From contig PQWQ01000004.1 of NCBI GenBank assembly GCA_002943765.1, positions 1,860,001 to 1,924,000 on the forward strand: a stretch of 64,000 nt of DNA, given 5' to 3'. The notes under the pieces are model-generated. The model was not told where the DNA came from. It was given only the letters and a program-made list of their open reading frames with translations, and ran no database searches. How positions within the stretch are numbered: the stretch's first letter is position 1; each line of letters opens with the position of its first letter. Shown piece by piece: positions 48,101 through 60,640 of the stretch. A program made the translations under genes and the position numbers. Source of the stretch: Psoroptes ovis (taxonomy: Eukaryota > Arthropoda > Arachnida > Sarcoptiformes > Psoroptidae).

Positions 48101-51100
48101 AAGAAAAAAATTTCAAACTTTTTTTTCTCAAAATATAATTCAATTTATATTTGACAATAGGAGAAAAAATTGGTCAAAGAAACAAATGAACAAACGAACA
48201 AAAGTAAAATCAGATCAATAAGCAAATATTTATTGAATTTTTTTTTTTTTTGAACAAATAATCAAACAAATATTCGATATAATAGAATTGAATAGGAAAA
48301 AAATCAATTATTTTCTACCCAAAAAAAAACTCGATGTTAATCGTAAAAATAAACAAATGAATGTGAATGAAAAAAAAAACTTTGAAACTTCATATGTAAT
48401 TCCCGAACAATTTTTGAAATATATACGAGTATGAATATGAATAGGGCTCGCTTATTAAAAGTTAAACGAAAAAAAAAAAAATTGAAATTGAAATGTTTGA
48501 AGAATTGAAATTCACGATTCCCGTTCTAATTCTCTCTCTTTCTGTGCGCGAATATTCAAAATATGAATCAGGCAAATAAAGAATGAAGAATCAAAAACAC
48601 AAATGTTTTTGAAATTTTATTTTTTTTGCCTGATTCAAATTCCATATATTTCATATTGAGTTTGCCTTTTGAAACATGGAAAAAAATCTCAAAAAAGATT
48701 TTTGACATTTATCATGTATACGAAATGTGAATGCAAAGCCAAAAAGCAAATGCATATTCAATAAATATCGATACACACACACCAACATACATATATTCAA
48801 ATGACATAAACACATTTTGTTGAATTGAAGAAAAAAAATCGAGAATTATGCAAAGCAAAAAGAAAGTCGATCCAAGAAAAATGAGAAAAAAATGAAGCAG
48901 AAAAAATATTGTGAAAATTCGGCTTGAAATTTGAATTTGAACTCAAGATTCAAGAATTGAATCAAAGAGAAATGAAAAATAAATAATGAAAAATATGTGA
49001 GAAATGAACTGAAATGAGATGGAGAAATAAATCAAAAACTTATTGACTTGAATTTTGAATCAATTTTTCTTGTTTTGCTTTTTGAATTACATTAAAACTA
49101 TCTAAAAACATGCATATGTACCAATGCAAATGAATATGAATATACATGAAAATTAAATGAAATGAAGGATGATGATTCTCGTAAGACTTTTGTTACCCCC
49201 AAATGATCAATAATCATAATGAAAATAATTCAAATCAAAAAATATCGAGAGAAAATAACCAGAACTCATTCATAAATGATCAAAGAGAATAAACAAGGGA
49301 AATAATAATATGAATCGTGTGCAACGAGCCATTGGCCATTTTTGATGCTGGTCGAAGTTGATTTGTGTATTTTATGTCGTATTGGGGTGCATTTGGGAAA
49401 AATTACCGAATACAAAGCATTTCCAGGGGGAAATTCTGCTTGAAAAAATTCTGGCTGAAAAAATTTTCAAAAAAAATAAAAATAAAAAAATGAAAATTTA
49501 ATAAAACAAGGGATGAAAAATCTTATTACAAATTCCAAGTACATAACAAAACAAAACGAGCCAGAAAAAAGCAGAAAATGTTTGAAATCAAATAGAGAAG
49601 CATAAAACATCTCATACAGGCACTCATATAAGAGCGATGTACTCAAAGTTATAATATCATTATGATCATCATCATCATTGAATTGAATTGACTTGAATCG
49701 AAATAATAATGATGATGATGATGATGATGTAGGCTCGTATTATTATTATCATTATTATCACTGCTATTATTGATAGTAATAATAATAAAAAATCAACTGA
49801 ATAATGTCCATTTTTTTTGTTCCATTCTCCGACTTTTGTATTCCTTCCTCTCTATTAAAAGTTGAAAAATAAACTTTTACTTCCCGGAATTCTGAAGCAA
49901 TATTCATTCATTATTGCTGCTATTGTTGTTATGATGTTTGATTATTATTCTTAACCATGTTTCAATATATGTACAATATTTTGGAATAATGGAAAAAAAT
50001 ATTGAGCCGAAAAAAATGAAAATAAAAATCATAATAAGCAAAGCCAATGAAGAATTGAATAAATTTTTAAAATGAAAAATGCTTGATTTGTGAAATAGGA
50101 ATGTATTTTAAACACATTTTTGATAAAAATTCGCAGCAAACAAGCAAAACAAACAAAGATAAACGAGAAGAGCACTGATATAAATAATAATAATAATAAT
50201 AATATTTGAACGTTAAGTTTGGGGAAATATCTTAAAATTTATCCAATTATTTTAAGGGGAATGTAAAATTCAATCGAAAGTTATCAGGGAGAGAAAATTG
50301 CAAAAATAATCATGAAAACTTTGAAGAATTCTCGCGGCAACAAATGCTCATGATTAAAGTGTTGAAAGAGTTTTTTGAGCCATCAAAGTGAAGCAATCAT
50401 CGTTTAAGGATTCAAATGTGTATGCTGTTTTGTCTTCTCGTCAACAGATAAATAGCAAAAATCTTATCTCAAAAATAAAAGTACAAAAACTTTCCACAGA
50501 ATTTTGTTGCGTGAATATTCTTTTTTTATCAAATTCTGTAAGAAAAATCGTGAAATTTAAAGTATGAATGAATTGTATTTGTATTGTTATTTGAATGAAA
50601 TTCTCCTTCAAATCATAACTGATAATTATGATATGATTTTCTTATGGTTTGACATTTTTTAAAAAACCACAAGAAAAAAAATGAAAAATCAAATGAAAAA
50701 TCAGCCTCAAACAAAACAAAAGAGCATTTGACATATTTTGGAATTTTGTAGAAATGAATGGAAACGATACAAATGAAATTTATATTTTGATATGATATAT
50801 CTTGATACGATTTGAAATAGTGATTCATTTTTTTTTTCATTTGAATATTCAAATTTAAAATGAAATTCAAATATTGAATGAAATCTAATTTCAGATTCAA
50901 ATTTTCAAATTTCATTTTCATTTTCAATCGAATAAATTTTAATTGGATTTTTTCATTTTTGGTTTTTTAATTTCATTTTTTTTTTTTTTTGATATCATGC
51001 TTCCTATTGTTTGTTCAATGATAATTGATTTTTTCTGTTTTTGTTCAAGATTATTATTTGATAATGATAATGATATTGCAAAGAGAAAATAATGAAAAAA

Positions 51101-52234
51101 ATGTCAGACTTACCCTAATGTAGTCATTGTAACAATTGTATACCAAAATGCAGCTGGAATGCTTGTAAATGTTGTTTTGGTCACATTTTTTTCCGCATAA
51201 AACATCACTGTTGCAAATATAATGATAGCCATTGCCAATGAAAATACTAGAAAACCTAATTCAGATGCACATGATTTTAATGTATAACCAAGTATACGTA
51301 ATCCTTGTGAATGACGTGAAAATTTAAATATACGAAAAACACGAAACACTCTTAATGTGACGAATGCACCAGATACATCATCATTATCTTTGATAAATAG
51401 ACCAATATAATATGGCATAATGGCAACAACATCGATTACGCTCATAACACTACGCATAAATTTACAACGTAATGGTGCCGCATATAAACGTAACATGTAT
51501 TCACATGAAAATATCATTACACAAGCTGTATCCAAACAAAAGAATGCTACTTTGAATGTATCGCCACACGATACTTTTGATTCAGGATTTCCTTCTTTAT
51601 GTGTACATGGTACTGTTTCAACAACATTTGCCACAACAGAAACGGCAATAAAAAAACCGGTAACATAATAGAATACTAGGGCAGCTGTCGATGTATGAGG
51701 ATTCTCGAATGCACGCCACATTTGTTGTCTAATTGAACCTTTGGTGGCATCTCTCATCATTGTTTCCGATTCTTCCATACGATCATCCATCATACGTTCA
51801 GCATTTTCTCGTTTACGATCACGATAATCTTCATAACAGCAATCACCGATAACATCGGGTATGATGCCAAAAAAAGCTAACTCTTCATCATAGCTCATTA
51901 AACATTCATGTCGAGGATAATGTAGTTTTCCCGTTCGATAATAATTGAGTATATGACGAAATAAATCAGGATCACGATCAAAAAAATATTCTCTTCTTTG
52001 TTCATCATAGAAAAATTCACGTTCATTTGAGCCTAATAATGTGTCTGGATATTTTTCAACCGTTTTACGCCATGTTTCAAAACGACGTCCAGATACATTG
52101 ATAACAAATTTTTCTTCTTCATCACGTCTTGAACGGCCAGTAATCGGTGGTGCTGGTAATGGATTACTAGCAATCGGTACCCAGCCGATTGCAGCTGCAC
52201 GAGCAAATGGTAGCCACGCAGCAACTGACGCCAT
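33181..52234 (-). CDS. Shal: Shal/Kv4 voltage-gated potassium channel
   Basis: Five minus-strand exons, 52234-51114, 35526-35364, 34560-34369, 34183-34022 and 33930-33181, join in frame to 795 residues. Kv4 channels carry the fast somatodendritic A-type K+ current in neurons. The N-terminus MASVAAWLPFARAAAIGWVP is the family's KChIP-binding/inactivation segment. The T1 domain has the zinc motif H-X5-C-X20-C-C (LHYPRHEC ... DCC). S1-S6 follow, with an S4 of RVFRVFRIFKFSRHSQGLR, pore TMTTLGYGD and S6 PVPV. The 15.6 kb first intron interrupts the first glycine codon of the filter. Exons 3-4 carry ARIRIAKATSGAAF and the DIFELQHHHLLQCLERTTDREFVE block. Exon 5 is mostly Gln/Ser/Thr runs, which explains the extra length, yet it ends VVRISKI, like the vertebrate Kv4 end VVRVSAL. 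The large intron contains a copia element in the same orientation. Start is certain from the conserved N-terminus. Confidence 0.97.
40095..40434 (-). repeat. 3' LTR of the intronic copia element
   Basis: The 340-bp downstream LTR (left on the plus strand). A G-rich polypurine tract (GACAGGGGAG on the minus strand, about 40435-40443) abuts it. The gag-pol stop codon lies six bases inside it. Confidence 0.96.
40429..44316 (-). CDS. Copia gag-pol polyprotein
   Basis: A single 1295-residue frame encodes, in order: a copia-type gag; a zinc knuckle CYHCHKVGHIKRNC (C-X2-C-X4-H-X4-C); an aspartic protease region with FADNGSSQHV; the HHCC integrase zinc finger (H in ERFNHVN, Cys in FCQGCCNGK); the integrase core with catalytic spacing D-62-D-35-E (HLDIGG, RSDCGTEF, KAERN); a reverse transcriptase with YVDD; and RNase H (YSDADLAG, NTAEAEF, IDNQS). 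This is the standard gag-PR-INT-RT-RH order of Ty1/copia. The protease site reads D-N-G where D-S/T-G is usual. The ATG is only four bases past the LTR and the stop codon lies within the other LTR, so practically the whole internal region is coding. Codon use is less AT-rich than host genes. Confidence 0.97.
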   Translation of the reverse strand: MDSFTNRITVLTSLSYARWSNEIIAALESKQLFEYVSTDIEETKFNKQSDASAKLILYNSIDDENYQRIRTCTTAKQIYESLHEYHRGSKMEQLEKLYNRFHTIKWDNDVNQFFSTIRSIAADLNNYGRKITDEELCTKILAILPIEYDSVITSVSGLKKSNIKVSLNLLESMVQERHDRIDKENRSTTNEDDNRRKNDNLTKNVLGMAKRKNVVRCYHCHKVGHIKRNCPRLKNGDDGDRRKPNASKPTRSKLLMAVNSRKSNHGDVVKPMTRNDGYERFLIFADNGSSQHVLNERRYFSEVRPVDEDELLSPGGALKASGIGNVEYQVHDGMNWRDIELSNVLLCEDSPMNLLSIGRLSRNEGVTFGGDLDHFIIYQYGELIIYSDASQEYENVWEVRARFPKRRLVMSALLTNMSTWHERFNHVNKRTLASMSNRELVAGMPDKLNDDMGFCQGCCNGKMVESGHPLVQNKMHADAGEFMHLDIGGYMQVPSIHLNRYFMIAVDDKSGYIKINFMRDRAEVLCKFKRLVNEVKLETGNQIRCIRSDCGTEFTSNSFQRLLNDHGILHQRATVGTPQQNGKAERNIRTITEHATASLVNKNLPKFLWDEAVNQAVYTHNRVLNSSGIIPYTVWFGRKPNVSHLRIFGSTGEMLVKQANKFESKTVPVILVGYEGESIYRCYLKKSRCIELSSSVKWNEQPSVQFSIVKQSSNEPAVDTNVTPNMIDEPKADDVKNDDAIDQQPVSNETGEPGTSQPKRGRPLGAKNRQYKVNIDRLQSLRRLAGFVGCPKSYNDAVNSAESDKWIQSMNVEYKALIENDTWTLVPRPSDETVISVKWLYSIKDDGRYKSRLVARGFEANDSDLNYYAPVVNADIIRLVFSLIASFDMTMIQFDVSTAFLNGFIDHNVYIEQPVGYNDGSDKVCKLKRGLYGLRESPQAWNKRFNEIIVKYGFNVSNYDSCFYYKLANDDFTMVILYVDDGIICSTKPDLPEKIFNYLNKHFKVNKISSNIYVGFEYKRNRQNRQILLCHSKYTMNKLKQFLMDQSKPMDSPCSMDDLYIDSPKDGDYPYRQAIGSMMYLAYKTRPDICYIVSTLARFVEQPTALHVVAVKRVWRYLKSTINTGIVLGGQQQLTLTAYSDADLAGRKNDRKTTSGYVVMVNGPIIWKSKAQKMIVDNTAEAEFIAAGMCSKEMRFIMNVLSELKLAIDRPILFIDNQSTIAQINQIDIPSKLKHIAIKYHMIRQLVKDEIIQIEWVESNKQMADWFTKPLTIAKHHLMLRLWQMDENVQSTGEC
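44313..44320 (-). other. Primer-binding site complementary to the initiator tRNA-Met anticodon arm
   Basis: On the minus strand the LTR is followed directly by GGTTATGG, which is complementary to CCATAACC in the anticodon arm of eukaryotic initiator tRNA-Met. Drosophila copia is known to prime from a cut initiator tRNA-Met at this same place. Beyond eight bases the match to the canonical GGTTATGGGCCC weakens (ACTC here). The gag ATG (44316-44314) is part of the site. Confidence 0.65.
44321..44660 (-). repeat. 5' LTR of the intronic copia element
   Basis: The 340-bp upstream LTR (right on the plus strand), matching 40095-40434. It contains a TATA-type sequence at 44557-44567 and is followed outside by GCAAA. 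Confidence 0.96.
44557..44567 (-). promoter_or_regulatory. Putative TATA box of the copia LTR promoter
   Basis: The minus strand reads TATATAAAGAG about 95 bases into the LTR. Its position and sequence fit the start of element transcription; the same sequence recurs in the other LTR at 40331-40341, from which read-out into Shal intron DNA could occur. Confidence 0.5.
44739..44789. mobile_element. hAT-like miniature inverted-repeat element, 51 bp
   Basis: The segment begins CAGTCATTCTCAACC and ends with its perfect complement GGTTGAGAATGACTG; the perfect pairing extends one base further outward into both flanks and one base inward. The CAG...CTG ends and the TTCTCAACC core are typical of Charlie/hAT-group terminal repeats, and the interior (AGTGTACCACGGCG) resembles the subterminal sequence of such elements. 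Flanking octamers (ACATAAAC and GTCTAAAC) agree at 5 of 8 positions, a possible eroded 8-bp target duplication. It lies 73 bases outside the copia target duplication. Confidence 0.6.
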
Positions 52235-53844
52235 TAAAATTGATGATTATTATTTTTATTTCTTTTATTTTATTATTTATTTATTTGATTCAATTTTTTC
52301 TCTTATCTTCTAATTTTTGGCAATTTTTATTTTCACACAAATACAAGCACAAACTTTTATAATACTTGATTATAGAAATTTTTCGTTAATTTTAAATTAT
52401 TTATTTCCAAAAAATATACCCGAAAAATTTCGATCTGGTTTCAGGTTATCTGATAGATATTTTATTTATTTATCGATTCTTCGCTTATAAATAGATTCAG
52501 CTATCAAAATCAATTGTTATTGATGATTATTTTTATTGTTTTTGTCGTTTATTTTCTTTATATTCTTGCTTCTTATTTTCTTGTTTCATTAATTCATTTA
52601 TTATTATTATTATTTAGATGATGTTTGAAAATTATTTCGTATTATTTCGCATTATCATTATAATTATTTCGTATGTTGGTTGATTGCATAAATATTTGGC
52701 ACTAATAGAAAACAAATACTCGCAGACACACACACACAGATGAACAAAGAAAAAAAATCAATTAACAACGAATTCAATTTAATAACATCATTTTCTGGTC
52801 AATTCTATTAATGATAATAATGATTATATTGATGATGATGATAATGATAATTCTTTGCTCTTTTATCTTCATTAAAACAATAGAAACACAGGTAAATTTG
52901 ATCATTATTCAATAATGAAATGAATTCGAAATGAAAAAAATTTGAATTTGTGCAGCGTTAGCGGTGGTATTGGATGTGGAATTGATCAGTTTATCGACCA
53001 CCATTATTAAATGTTGTTAAATACATCATTGACCTTGTTTGTTCATCATTTATTTAAATGATCAAATTGATTGCTTGGAAAATCAATGATTTTCAAAGTT
53101 GACGATCCCGATGATGATGCTGATAAAGATCATGATGATTCTATTGAATCAATTGATTCTGGTGTTTTTCGAATTCTTGATTCGCGGTACAAATCTAAAG
53201 ATATGTAAAAAAAGAGAAAATAAATGAAAATTAGTCAAGAATTTTCGCATTCAAATAATTTTTTGACCCAAAAAACAATTGAAAATGGAAGATATCTTAG
53301 GTAATTTCTAATTTGATATTTTGAAGTGAAATCAGACACCTTTCACGATTGTCATCATTTATTTTTAATTTTTTTCACTTTTTTGCTTGAAGAAAACTTT
53401 ATTTTTATTCATTGGCTAAAAATAGCCTGAGAAATAATGGAATTTTTTTTATTATTTTGTGCTATTATGAGAAACAAAAAAAAAATTTGAAATGAAAATT
53501 TTTTTTTGTTTTGTTTCATCAATTTTTAATGAATTTGCAATGGTTTTCATTTCATTTCATTTGATTTCGACTTCTATTTAGGTGCATTTTATTTTTAGTC
53601 GAAAAAAAAATTTCAATCTATTTTTTTCAATCTCATTAATTTATTCATTTGATTTGATTTTTTTGTTTTTGTTGTCGTTGTTGCTGTTGCTGCTGTCAAA
53701 TATGTCCCATGTAACGATTATAATAATAATAATGACACAAAAAACAATGACAACACAGCACAGCAAGCCAAAATAGAACAAAGAAAAAAAAAGCAAATGA
53801 ATATCATTTATTAATTAGATATCAGTGTGCACGGTAAAATAGGA

Positions 53845-53889
53845 TGAAATGATATTATTTTTATTTTTTTTTTTAATAATATCATTTCA
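53845..53889. repeat. Perfect inverted repeat, 15-bp arms
   Basis: TGAAATGATATTATT (53845-53859) is exactly complementary to AATAATATCATTTCA (53875-53889) around a 15-base A/T loop. It could be a small transposon remnant or chance at this composition. Confidence 0.6.
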
Positions 53890-56800
53890 CAGAATCAAAA
53901 TGAATTTTGAAAATGTTGAAAAGCAAAAAAGGTTAAATGCAGAAGCGAAAGGATTCAAAAGTGGAATGGAATAAAATGAAATGAAATGAAGTAAAATAAA
54001 ACAATGAAACACGTTTGAACATTTGAAAATATATCTTGAATTAGAATTAGGGATATTTTTTGTTAAAATTTACAATTATCAGAACAAGCAAACACGTTGA
54101 TTTGAGAAAAATCTAAATCATTTTCTAATTGAAAATTGAATTTTTAGCTATAATTCATTGACAATTTAATTTATAATTGGAATTCAATTGTCAATTCGAT
54201 CTAATTTCTAGTGTAAACCGTGCTTCTTTCTTATTCCAAAAATCATTATTTCCAATCATTTCCAATTAGACAAATGACAAAGCAATTTGCATATCAAATT
54301 ATTTTGTGGCTTGAGAAAGAAATCATTTCAAAAAAAAAAAAATTATTGAAACTTTATGTACGGATTGTAAAACCATAATCAATGATAATAATAGCAAACA
54401 ATTTGCATTGCTTGCAATAATAATGATTACAATGTTCTTGATGCATTTTTTTTCAAATATTAATTCTCGATTTGATTGATATGTGATAAAATGTGATAAT
54501 AAACCACATTCTGATCATAAAATAGCATCAATATGGAGCATTCAAAAATATTTGGTCTGATAAAATTTTATTTTTCTCAACATTTTTTTCGGATGCAGAA
54601 TTGCAGAATATTCTCTGGTTCTCTGACATTGTTTACTCCATTTCTTATTTGGTTCAGTATTTGTTCAATTCATCAATTTCCACTTTCACTAATGCATTTG
54701 TGAAAAAAAAACAATCATTAAATTATATTTCTGTAGTCATTTATAACCATTTTGATTGTGGATTGGAGAAAAAAAAAGAAATAAAAATAATTTTAAATGT
54801 AATTCTATTTATTTTATTATTATTATTATTATTGCTGCTGTTGCTATTATTATTATTGGGTTAAAATATATGTTTTTAGTCGATTATAAAAGCAATTTTT
54901 TTCCTACTCTCCAAAAAAGCAATAAGTGATGAATTTGATGTTTATTTTTGTTTGTTTTTGTTGGTATGTGTTTGTTTGTTTCATTTTATTTCATTATTCC
55001 ACCATTTATTGGCGATGTTTTTTGTTATGTTTTGTTTTATTTTCCTTTCTTAACGATCACCTAAGGTCTAATTTTTATTTGCTTTTCGAATGGTTTCGAT
55101 TGTCTTTCGTTTATTCTTTGTTTATGGTGTGAAAGGCATTTTCTTATATTTTTTTATTTCATTTCATTTTGAATATTTCCGAAGAATTTGAATTCAAATC
55201 GAATAAAAATACAATTCAAATGCAATTTTCACCAAGAGAAATAAAAATAAAAAAAAACAAGAAAAATATTGGTTTATATTAACCAATAAATGAATGAATA
55301 ATGATCATGATCATAATAAAATCACAATTTATATTTCCATCGATGAATAATAGTAATAATCTACGAAATAAATTCAAACTCATAAAATGATTGAAATATC
55401 GCTAAGGAATATTCTTCAATTTTTTAAAAACAAATAATGGAATAAAACGCAGAACAAAACTTGTAAAATGGTCATTTCAATTCGAGAAATGAAGAATAAT
55501 TGGATGAATATATTCAAATGGATCATTTAAGGTTTTATAAGGTTGTATCCCTTATGGTTTCTGTTCATATATTTTGATATACATTTAATATTTCAATTTT
55601 TCATTGAATTTTTTCGAAAGGTTTTCAATGATAGTTTTCTGTTTAAAGAAAATTTGCTTCACATCTATTTGCGCTCTCCAATTCTTATTATCATTACCAT
55701 TATATGTAATCGTTTGTTGCGTTTTGAAAAATGATGAAAAAATTGGGAAAAAAAAAATAAAATAAAACAGATTCTCTAATTTTATTCGATTTAAATTGCA
55801 ATTAAATAAATGATTTGGATTTTCAGGTTTAATTTCATTTTTCTTAAATAAACATCCATGTCAGTAGAGAAATATAGAGACAATAATCTATTTAAGATTT
55901 ACAAATTTTAGGAAAAATGAAATAAACTTGATAAAAATATAAATAAACAAACAGCCGAAGAATCTCGAAAATATTTTTTTGAAATTTAGTTTATTAATAT
56001 TAATATTATCATTATTATAATAATCATTATTAAATATATGAAATACATTTATTTATTTTATGAATTTATATCAGTGATTTGTTTTGGTATTTTGAACTGT
56101 CCATTTGAAACTGTTTTTCTGGACATTTTAGAATTAGAAAGAACCTTTTTTTTTGAATCAAATGGTTTAATTTAATTTCTTTTTCAAAATAAATATATTT
56201 TTCATGGAATTTTGTGTCTGTTTGTTGCGTTTATTCCAAGATAAATTCCATCCATTTGATATAATTTCATTGGAAAAACTATACAAAAAACAAACGAAAA
56301 TGAAAGTAAACACGGAATAATATCGAAAAGATAATGGACAATATGAAAAAAAAACGAAGCAGAAATGGAATGGCTGACCATCAATTTAAATTATCATTTG
56401 TAAGAAACAAAAAATATTTTCTTAATAGAAAATAGTAAAAGAAAACAAAGGAAAACATTCATTTTTTTTCATTGAATTGTATTGCATCCCTAAATAATGC
56501 ATTTGGTTGTTCATTATTTGTTTATTCATTTAAATTCAATTTCAATTCATATTCATCGATTCATTTTTATTCTGGAAACAGAAAAAAATCCATTTCCAAT
56601 TTCTACGAATCCATTTTTTTCTTATATTCCTGTTTAATATTCACAAATTTTCGATCACTTTGCATAGTATGGAAATGTATACCGAAATGAAATGCATAAT
56701 TCAATCTGTTCAATTTTAGAATCCAGAATTTCGATGGATCTGATTTTGTTTTCTATTTAGAATATTTCATTAGAAATTCACTATTTTATCTATCTCTAGA

Positions 56801-58690
56801 AATTTTTTGAAATTGATAAAATTTAAATTTAATACTCGATTCATTTCTCGAAGAAATAAGAGAAAAAAAATTTCAAAATTTCGAAAAATTTTTTCCATTA
56901 AAATTAACTGGAATTACGATATTTCCATTTATTTTTATCTATTTTTTTCCATCATATGTTCTAATATGAAAATTTCATTTTCAAAGTTAAAACAAAACGA
57001 AATTTATTTCCATTCATTCATTCATTCGTTCTCTGTGTGTGCCTTTGAATTTTTTTTTTCATGAAATTAAATGAAAAAGTTTTTTTCGTTTGGAAATTTT
57101 TCATTTTCATTTTAGTTTTAGTTTTAGTTTCAGTTTCAAATTATTTTTTTTCTCATTTCTGTTGAAACTTTTATCAAACGATGCGTTATCATCACACATT
57201 CAGAATGCTTTGGCAAATAATATATTCCATGTTATTATTAGAGTTATTGAATTGTGAAAAATACACAAAAAAATATAATGAAAACTTGACTTGAAGGTAT
57301 TTTTCCTCATTTACTGTCGTTTTTTCCATTATTATTATTATTATTATACGATACAATTTTAATTTTAATTTTAGCATCATGATAATAATAGTATTTGATG
57401 AAATTTTTTTCCATTCTCCGTCGAAAAAAAAGTACAAGTTTTAATCGAAAAAATAAAAATTAAATATAAAAATAAATAAATGTTGATGTGAAAAACATAT
57501 ATATAAAACAATTCAAAATATCCATAGTGAAAAATGTTTTGATTCAAAAATGAAATCAAAATTGACAAAAATAGACATTTTTTCATCTACTTCTTTCTCT
57601 ACCGACGCTGACAATCGACACATTCCATTCTATCAGAATTCCATCTACTTTTATTCGTTTATTTTTCATGTGATGAAAAAATTTATTGATCAAAATATTA
57701 TTACACTTTCATTTTGTCCTAAAAAAATAATTAAATTGGAATTGAAATATTTTTCGCAAAACGCGAAATATTTTCTATGAAAAAATACATTTAAAAATAT
57801 TAATTTCAATTGAATTTCAAAATTACACGGGAAATTTAATTAAATTCAATTGAATTGAATTGATTTTTTCAGGCGTTTTGAAACAAAAAAAAAAAAGGAA
57901 ATCTGACCAAAATAATTTATGAATTCATGCAATCCATGCGAATCATTTTGATTTTAAAAAAATTATTTAATCAAATTCAAGCTTGAAAAACGAAATTGAA
58001 GATGATGGAAATTTCAATTTTGCAATTTCGAAAAATTTAATTTCCATTGTTTTAATTGAAAATTTAAATGAACAATTCCAAAATTTTATTCAATTGTATT
58101 CAAAATGAAATGAATAATTATCATTTTCATGGAGTCCAAAAAAATATTTGAAAACAATGAAATCGTTTATCATTATTATTATTGTTATTATCATTCTTGT
58201 TTTTAAATCAAAATCGGATTTTAAAAATGATTTTTTTTTCTCCTATTCATTTCACGCAATCGATCGAAAATTGAATTGAATTGAATGAAAAAAAAAACAC
58301 TTGAAACATTGAAATGGCAATTTCCAAATTTCATTTATTATTTTCAAATTTCTGTCGAGGAAATGATAATTTAAAATAATAATAATAATAATAATTTGAA
58401 CATTTACGAAAAATAAAGTTATTATAACAATAACAATTACACAATAAACGTTTTTCCGTCTATTTTTCGTTGGTGAATCATTTTCATTTTGAATCAAAAA
58501 ATTGAAAGGAATAATGATGATGTTGTTGTTGATGACGATGATGAATTGTGAAAATTGTGAATTGAAATTTAATTTTTTTTTCTCAATTTTTTTTTCGGGA
58601 AATTTTTCCTATTCTAATAATGATGATAGTGGCAATAATTTCCGGAATTTTCAATTGAAAATTTGAAATAATTTGGAATTTATTCAAATG

Positions 58691-58730
58691 CACCCATACA
58701 CACACACACAAACACACGCACACACCGACA
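58691..58730. repeat. CA-rich microsatellite
   Basis: An imperfect CA tract with CAAA and CG interruptions in non-coding DNA. Confidence 0.7.
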
Positions 58731-60640
58731 CATGAAAAGTTTTTCACGAAAAAAAATGATTTCCAAAATAATGAAAAGTTAATATGTGTGAAACATTATA
58801 ATTAGAAAAATGATGCATGGAAATCGATGCAGGAAAATTTTCTAGTGAAAAATTTCTATTCAAATGAGAAAAATGATTTCAAAAAATGAAATTTTAAAGA
58901 ATTTAAAGGTCTTTATTTTCAAAGACAATAAGAAATTTCTTGATTTGAATTGAAATTTCATTTAAATGGGAAAGTTTAATAATTCACCCCTTTCTTCACT
59001 TTGAACATGTTGAATGAATGAGAAAATTTGAAATTTTTTTTTCATCATTCTTTTATTTGAAAAAAATATTATTCAATTTTTTTGATTAGATTATTTGATG
59101 GAAAAACTAATGTAAAATATAATGGAACATGGTTGGAAAACTTTTTTTTTATGAAGAATTATTACATTTAAAACATCCCTTTTTCATAAATTTATGGAAA
59201 TATATATCTTTGATCCGATTATTTAAATTTTGATATTGAAAATTTGCATAAAAATAGCACTGGAAAAAAGCAAGCAATTTTGAAGCGAATGGATGGAGAA
59301 ATCAAAAGAAAAACCCAAAAATAAATTAAAATATGGTAAAAATTCAAAATTGAAATAATAATAATTTCATTTTATAATAATAATAATAATATCATAAAAC
59401 GAATTATAATAATGAAAGTGGATTATATCCAATTTTTTTTAATAATAAATATTAATTCATATGCATACACACTGCATTATAATAATTGTTTACACAACAA
59501 CAAGTTTTCGTTATAATAATTTCATTTCATTTCATTTTGCTTTTGTTTTTTTTCTAATTCCGTGGCTGTTTTAATTCAATAATTTTTGCGATGTGTATGT
59601 ATGTGTGAAACACATGATATAATTCAAATATATTTATTTATGTTCTCTCATATCATCATGATCATAGTTAATTTGGAAATGGAATAAAGAAAAGCGGAGA
59701 GGAAAATTTATTATTGTTCAACAATATACTGATATACTGATACTAATGATTATGATCATAATCATGATAATAATACATAGTTTAGCTTTGTTTATTTATT
59801 TGTTTTTTTTTTCTCTCCCAAGTTTATCCACCATATCAATATCGTTATTATAAGTATTAGCATTGAAATTATTATTATTATGACAATTAATAATAACAAT
59901 AATAAAATTAATATTAATATAATGAAAATATCTTCAAAGTTTAATCTAATTTGTGAACTTTATTATTTTCATTATTATTATTATTGCCATTATTATCGTA
60001 ATTATTTAGTGGTGAAACAAATATATGTATATGAACTGTACTGAAAATGGCAAGGCTGTCATGAATAATGTTAGTACACACATGATGCTTTCAATGACTG
60101 GATGGATAAAAATGATTCCAAAAAATTAAAATAATGGCAAGAAATATGGCCCAAAAATGTGGAAACAAAATGAAATTCATAATTTTTTGGTCGCATATTT
60201 TAAACAATAAACATCAATGATATGAAAAATTTCAAATGAAGACATCGCTTCCCCTTTATCATTTCATATTCAAACAAAATTGTTCATTATCAAATGCATC
60301 ATCATTATTATTTTATATGAAATAAAAATTTACGGCTCAAACAATTTTAATTTATTATTGTGCTGAATGGATGGTTTATTATATCTTTATTTTTTAATTT
60401 ACTCAGCTATTATTATGATTATATATGCATCCATAAATGGACGAGATAATAATAATAAAAATTCATGATAATCACATTCACTTAATTGAATTGTCAAACA
60501 TATGTATGTACAGCAAAATTGACCAAATTAATAAACTTAAAAGGCCCAATAAAATCTATGAATATTGATTGAAAATAAACGAAAAATAGGGGAAAATTTT
60601 TCCACTTTTTTCATTTCAAAAATTTACTTTCATTGATTCA

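Larger units (their letters stand above)
35527..51113 (-). other. First intron of Shal (15.6 kb) with inserted mobile elements
   Basis: The intron is bounded by donor GTAAGT (51113, minus strand) and acceptor CAG (35527). It is two orders of magnitude longer than typical introns in this window. Besides the copia element (40095-44660) and a hAT-like miniature element (44739-44789), it is AT-rich DNA full of ATT/ATG-type simple repeats. Open frames such as 36882-37124 and 39019-39521 (plus) are low-complexity. A large first intron interrupting the pore is how I remember vertebrate Kv4 (KCND) genes too, so intron regulatory elements are possible, but none is recognised. Confidence 0.85.
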
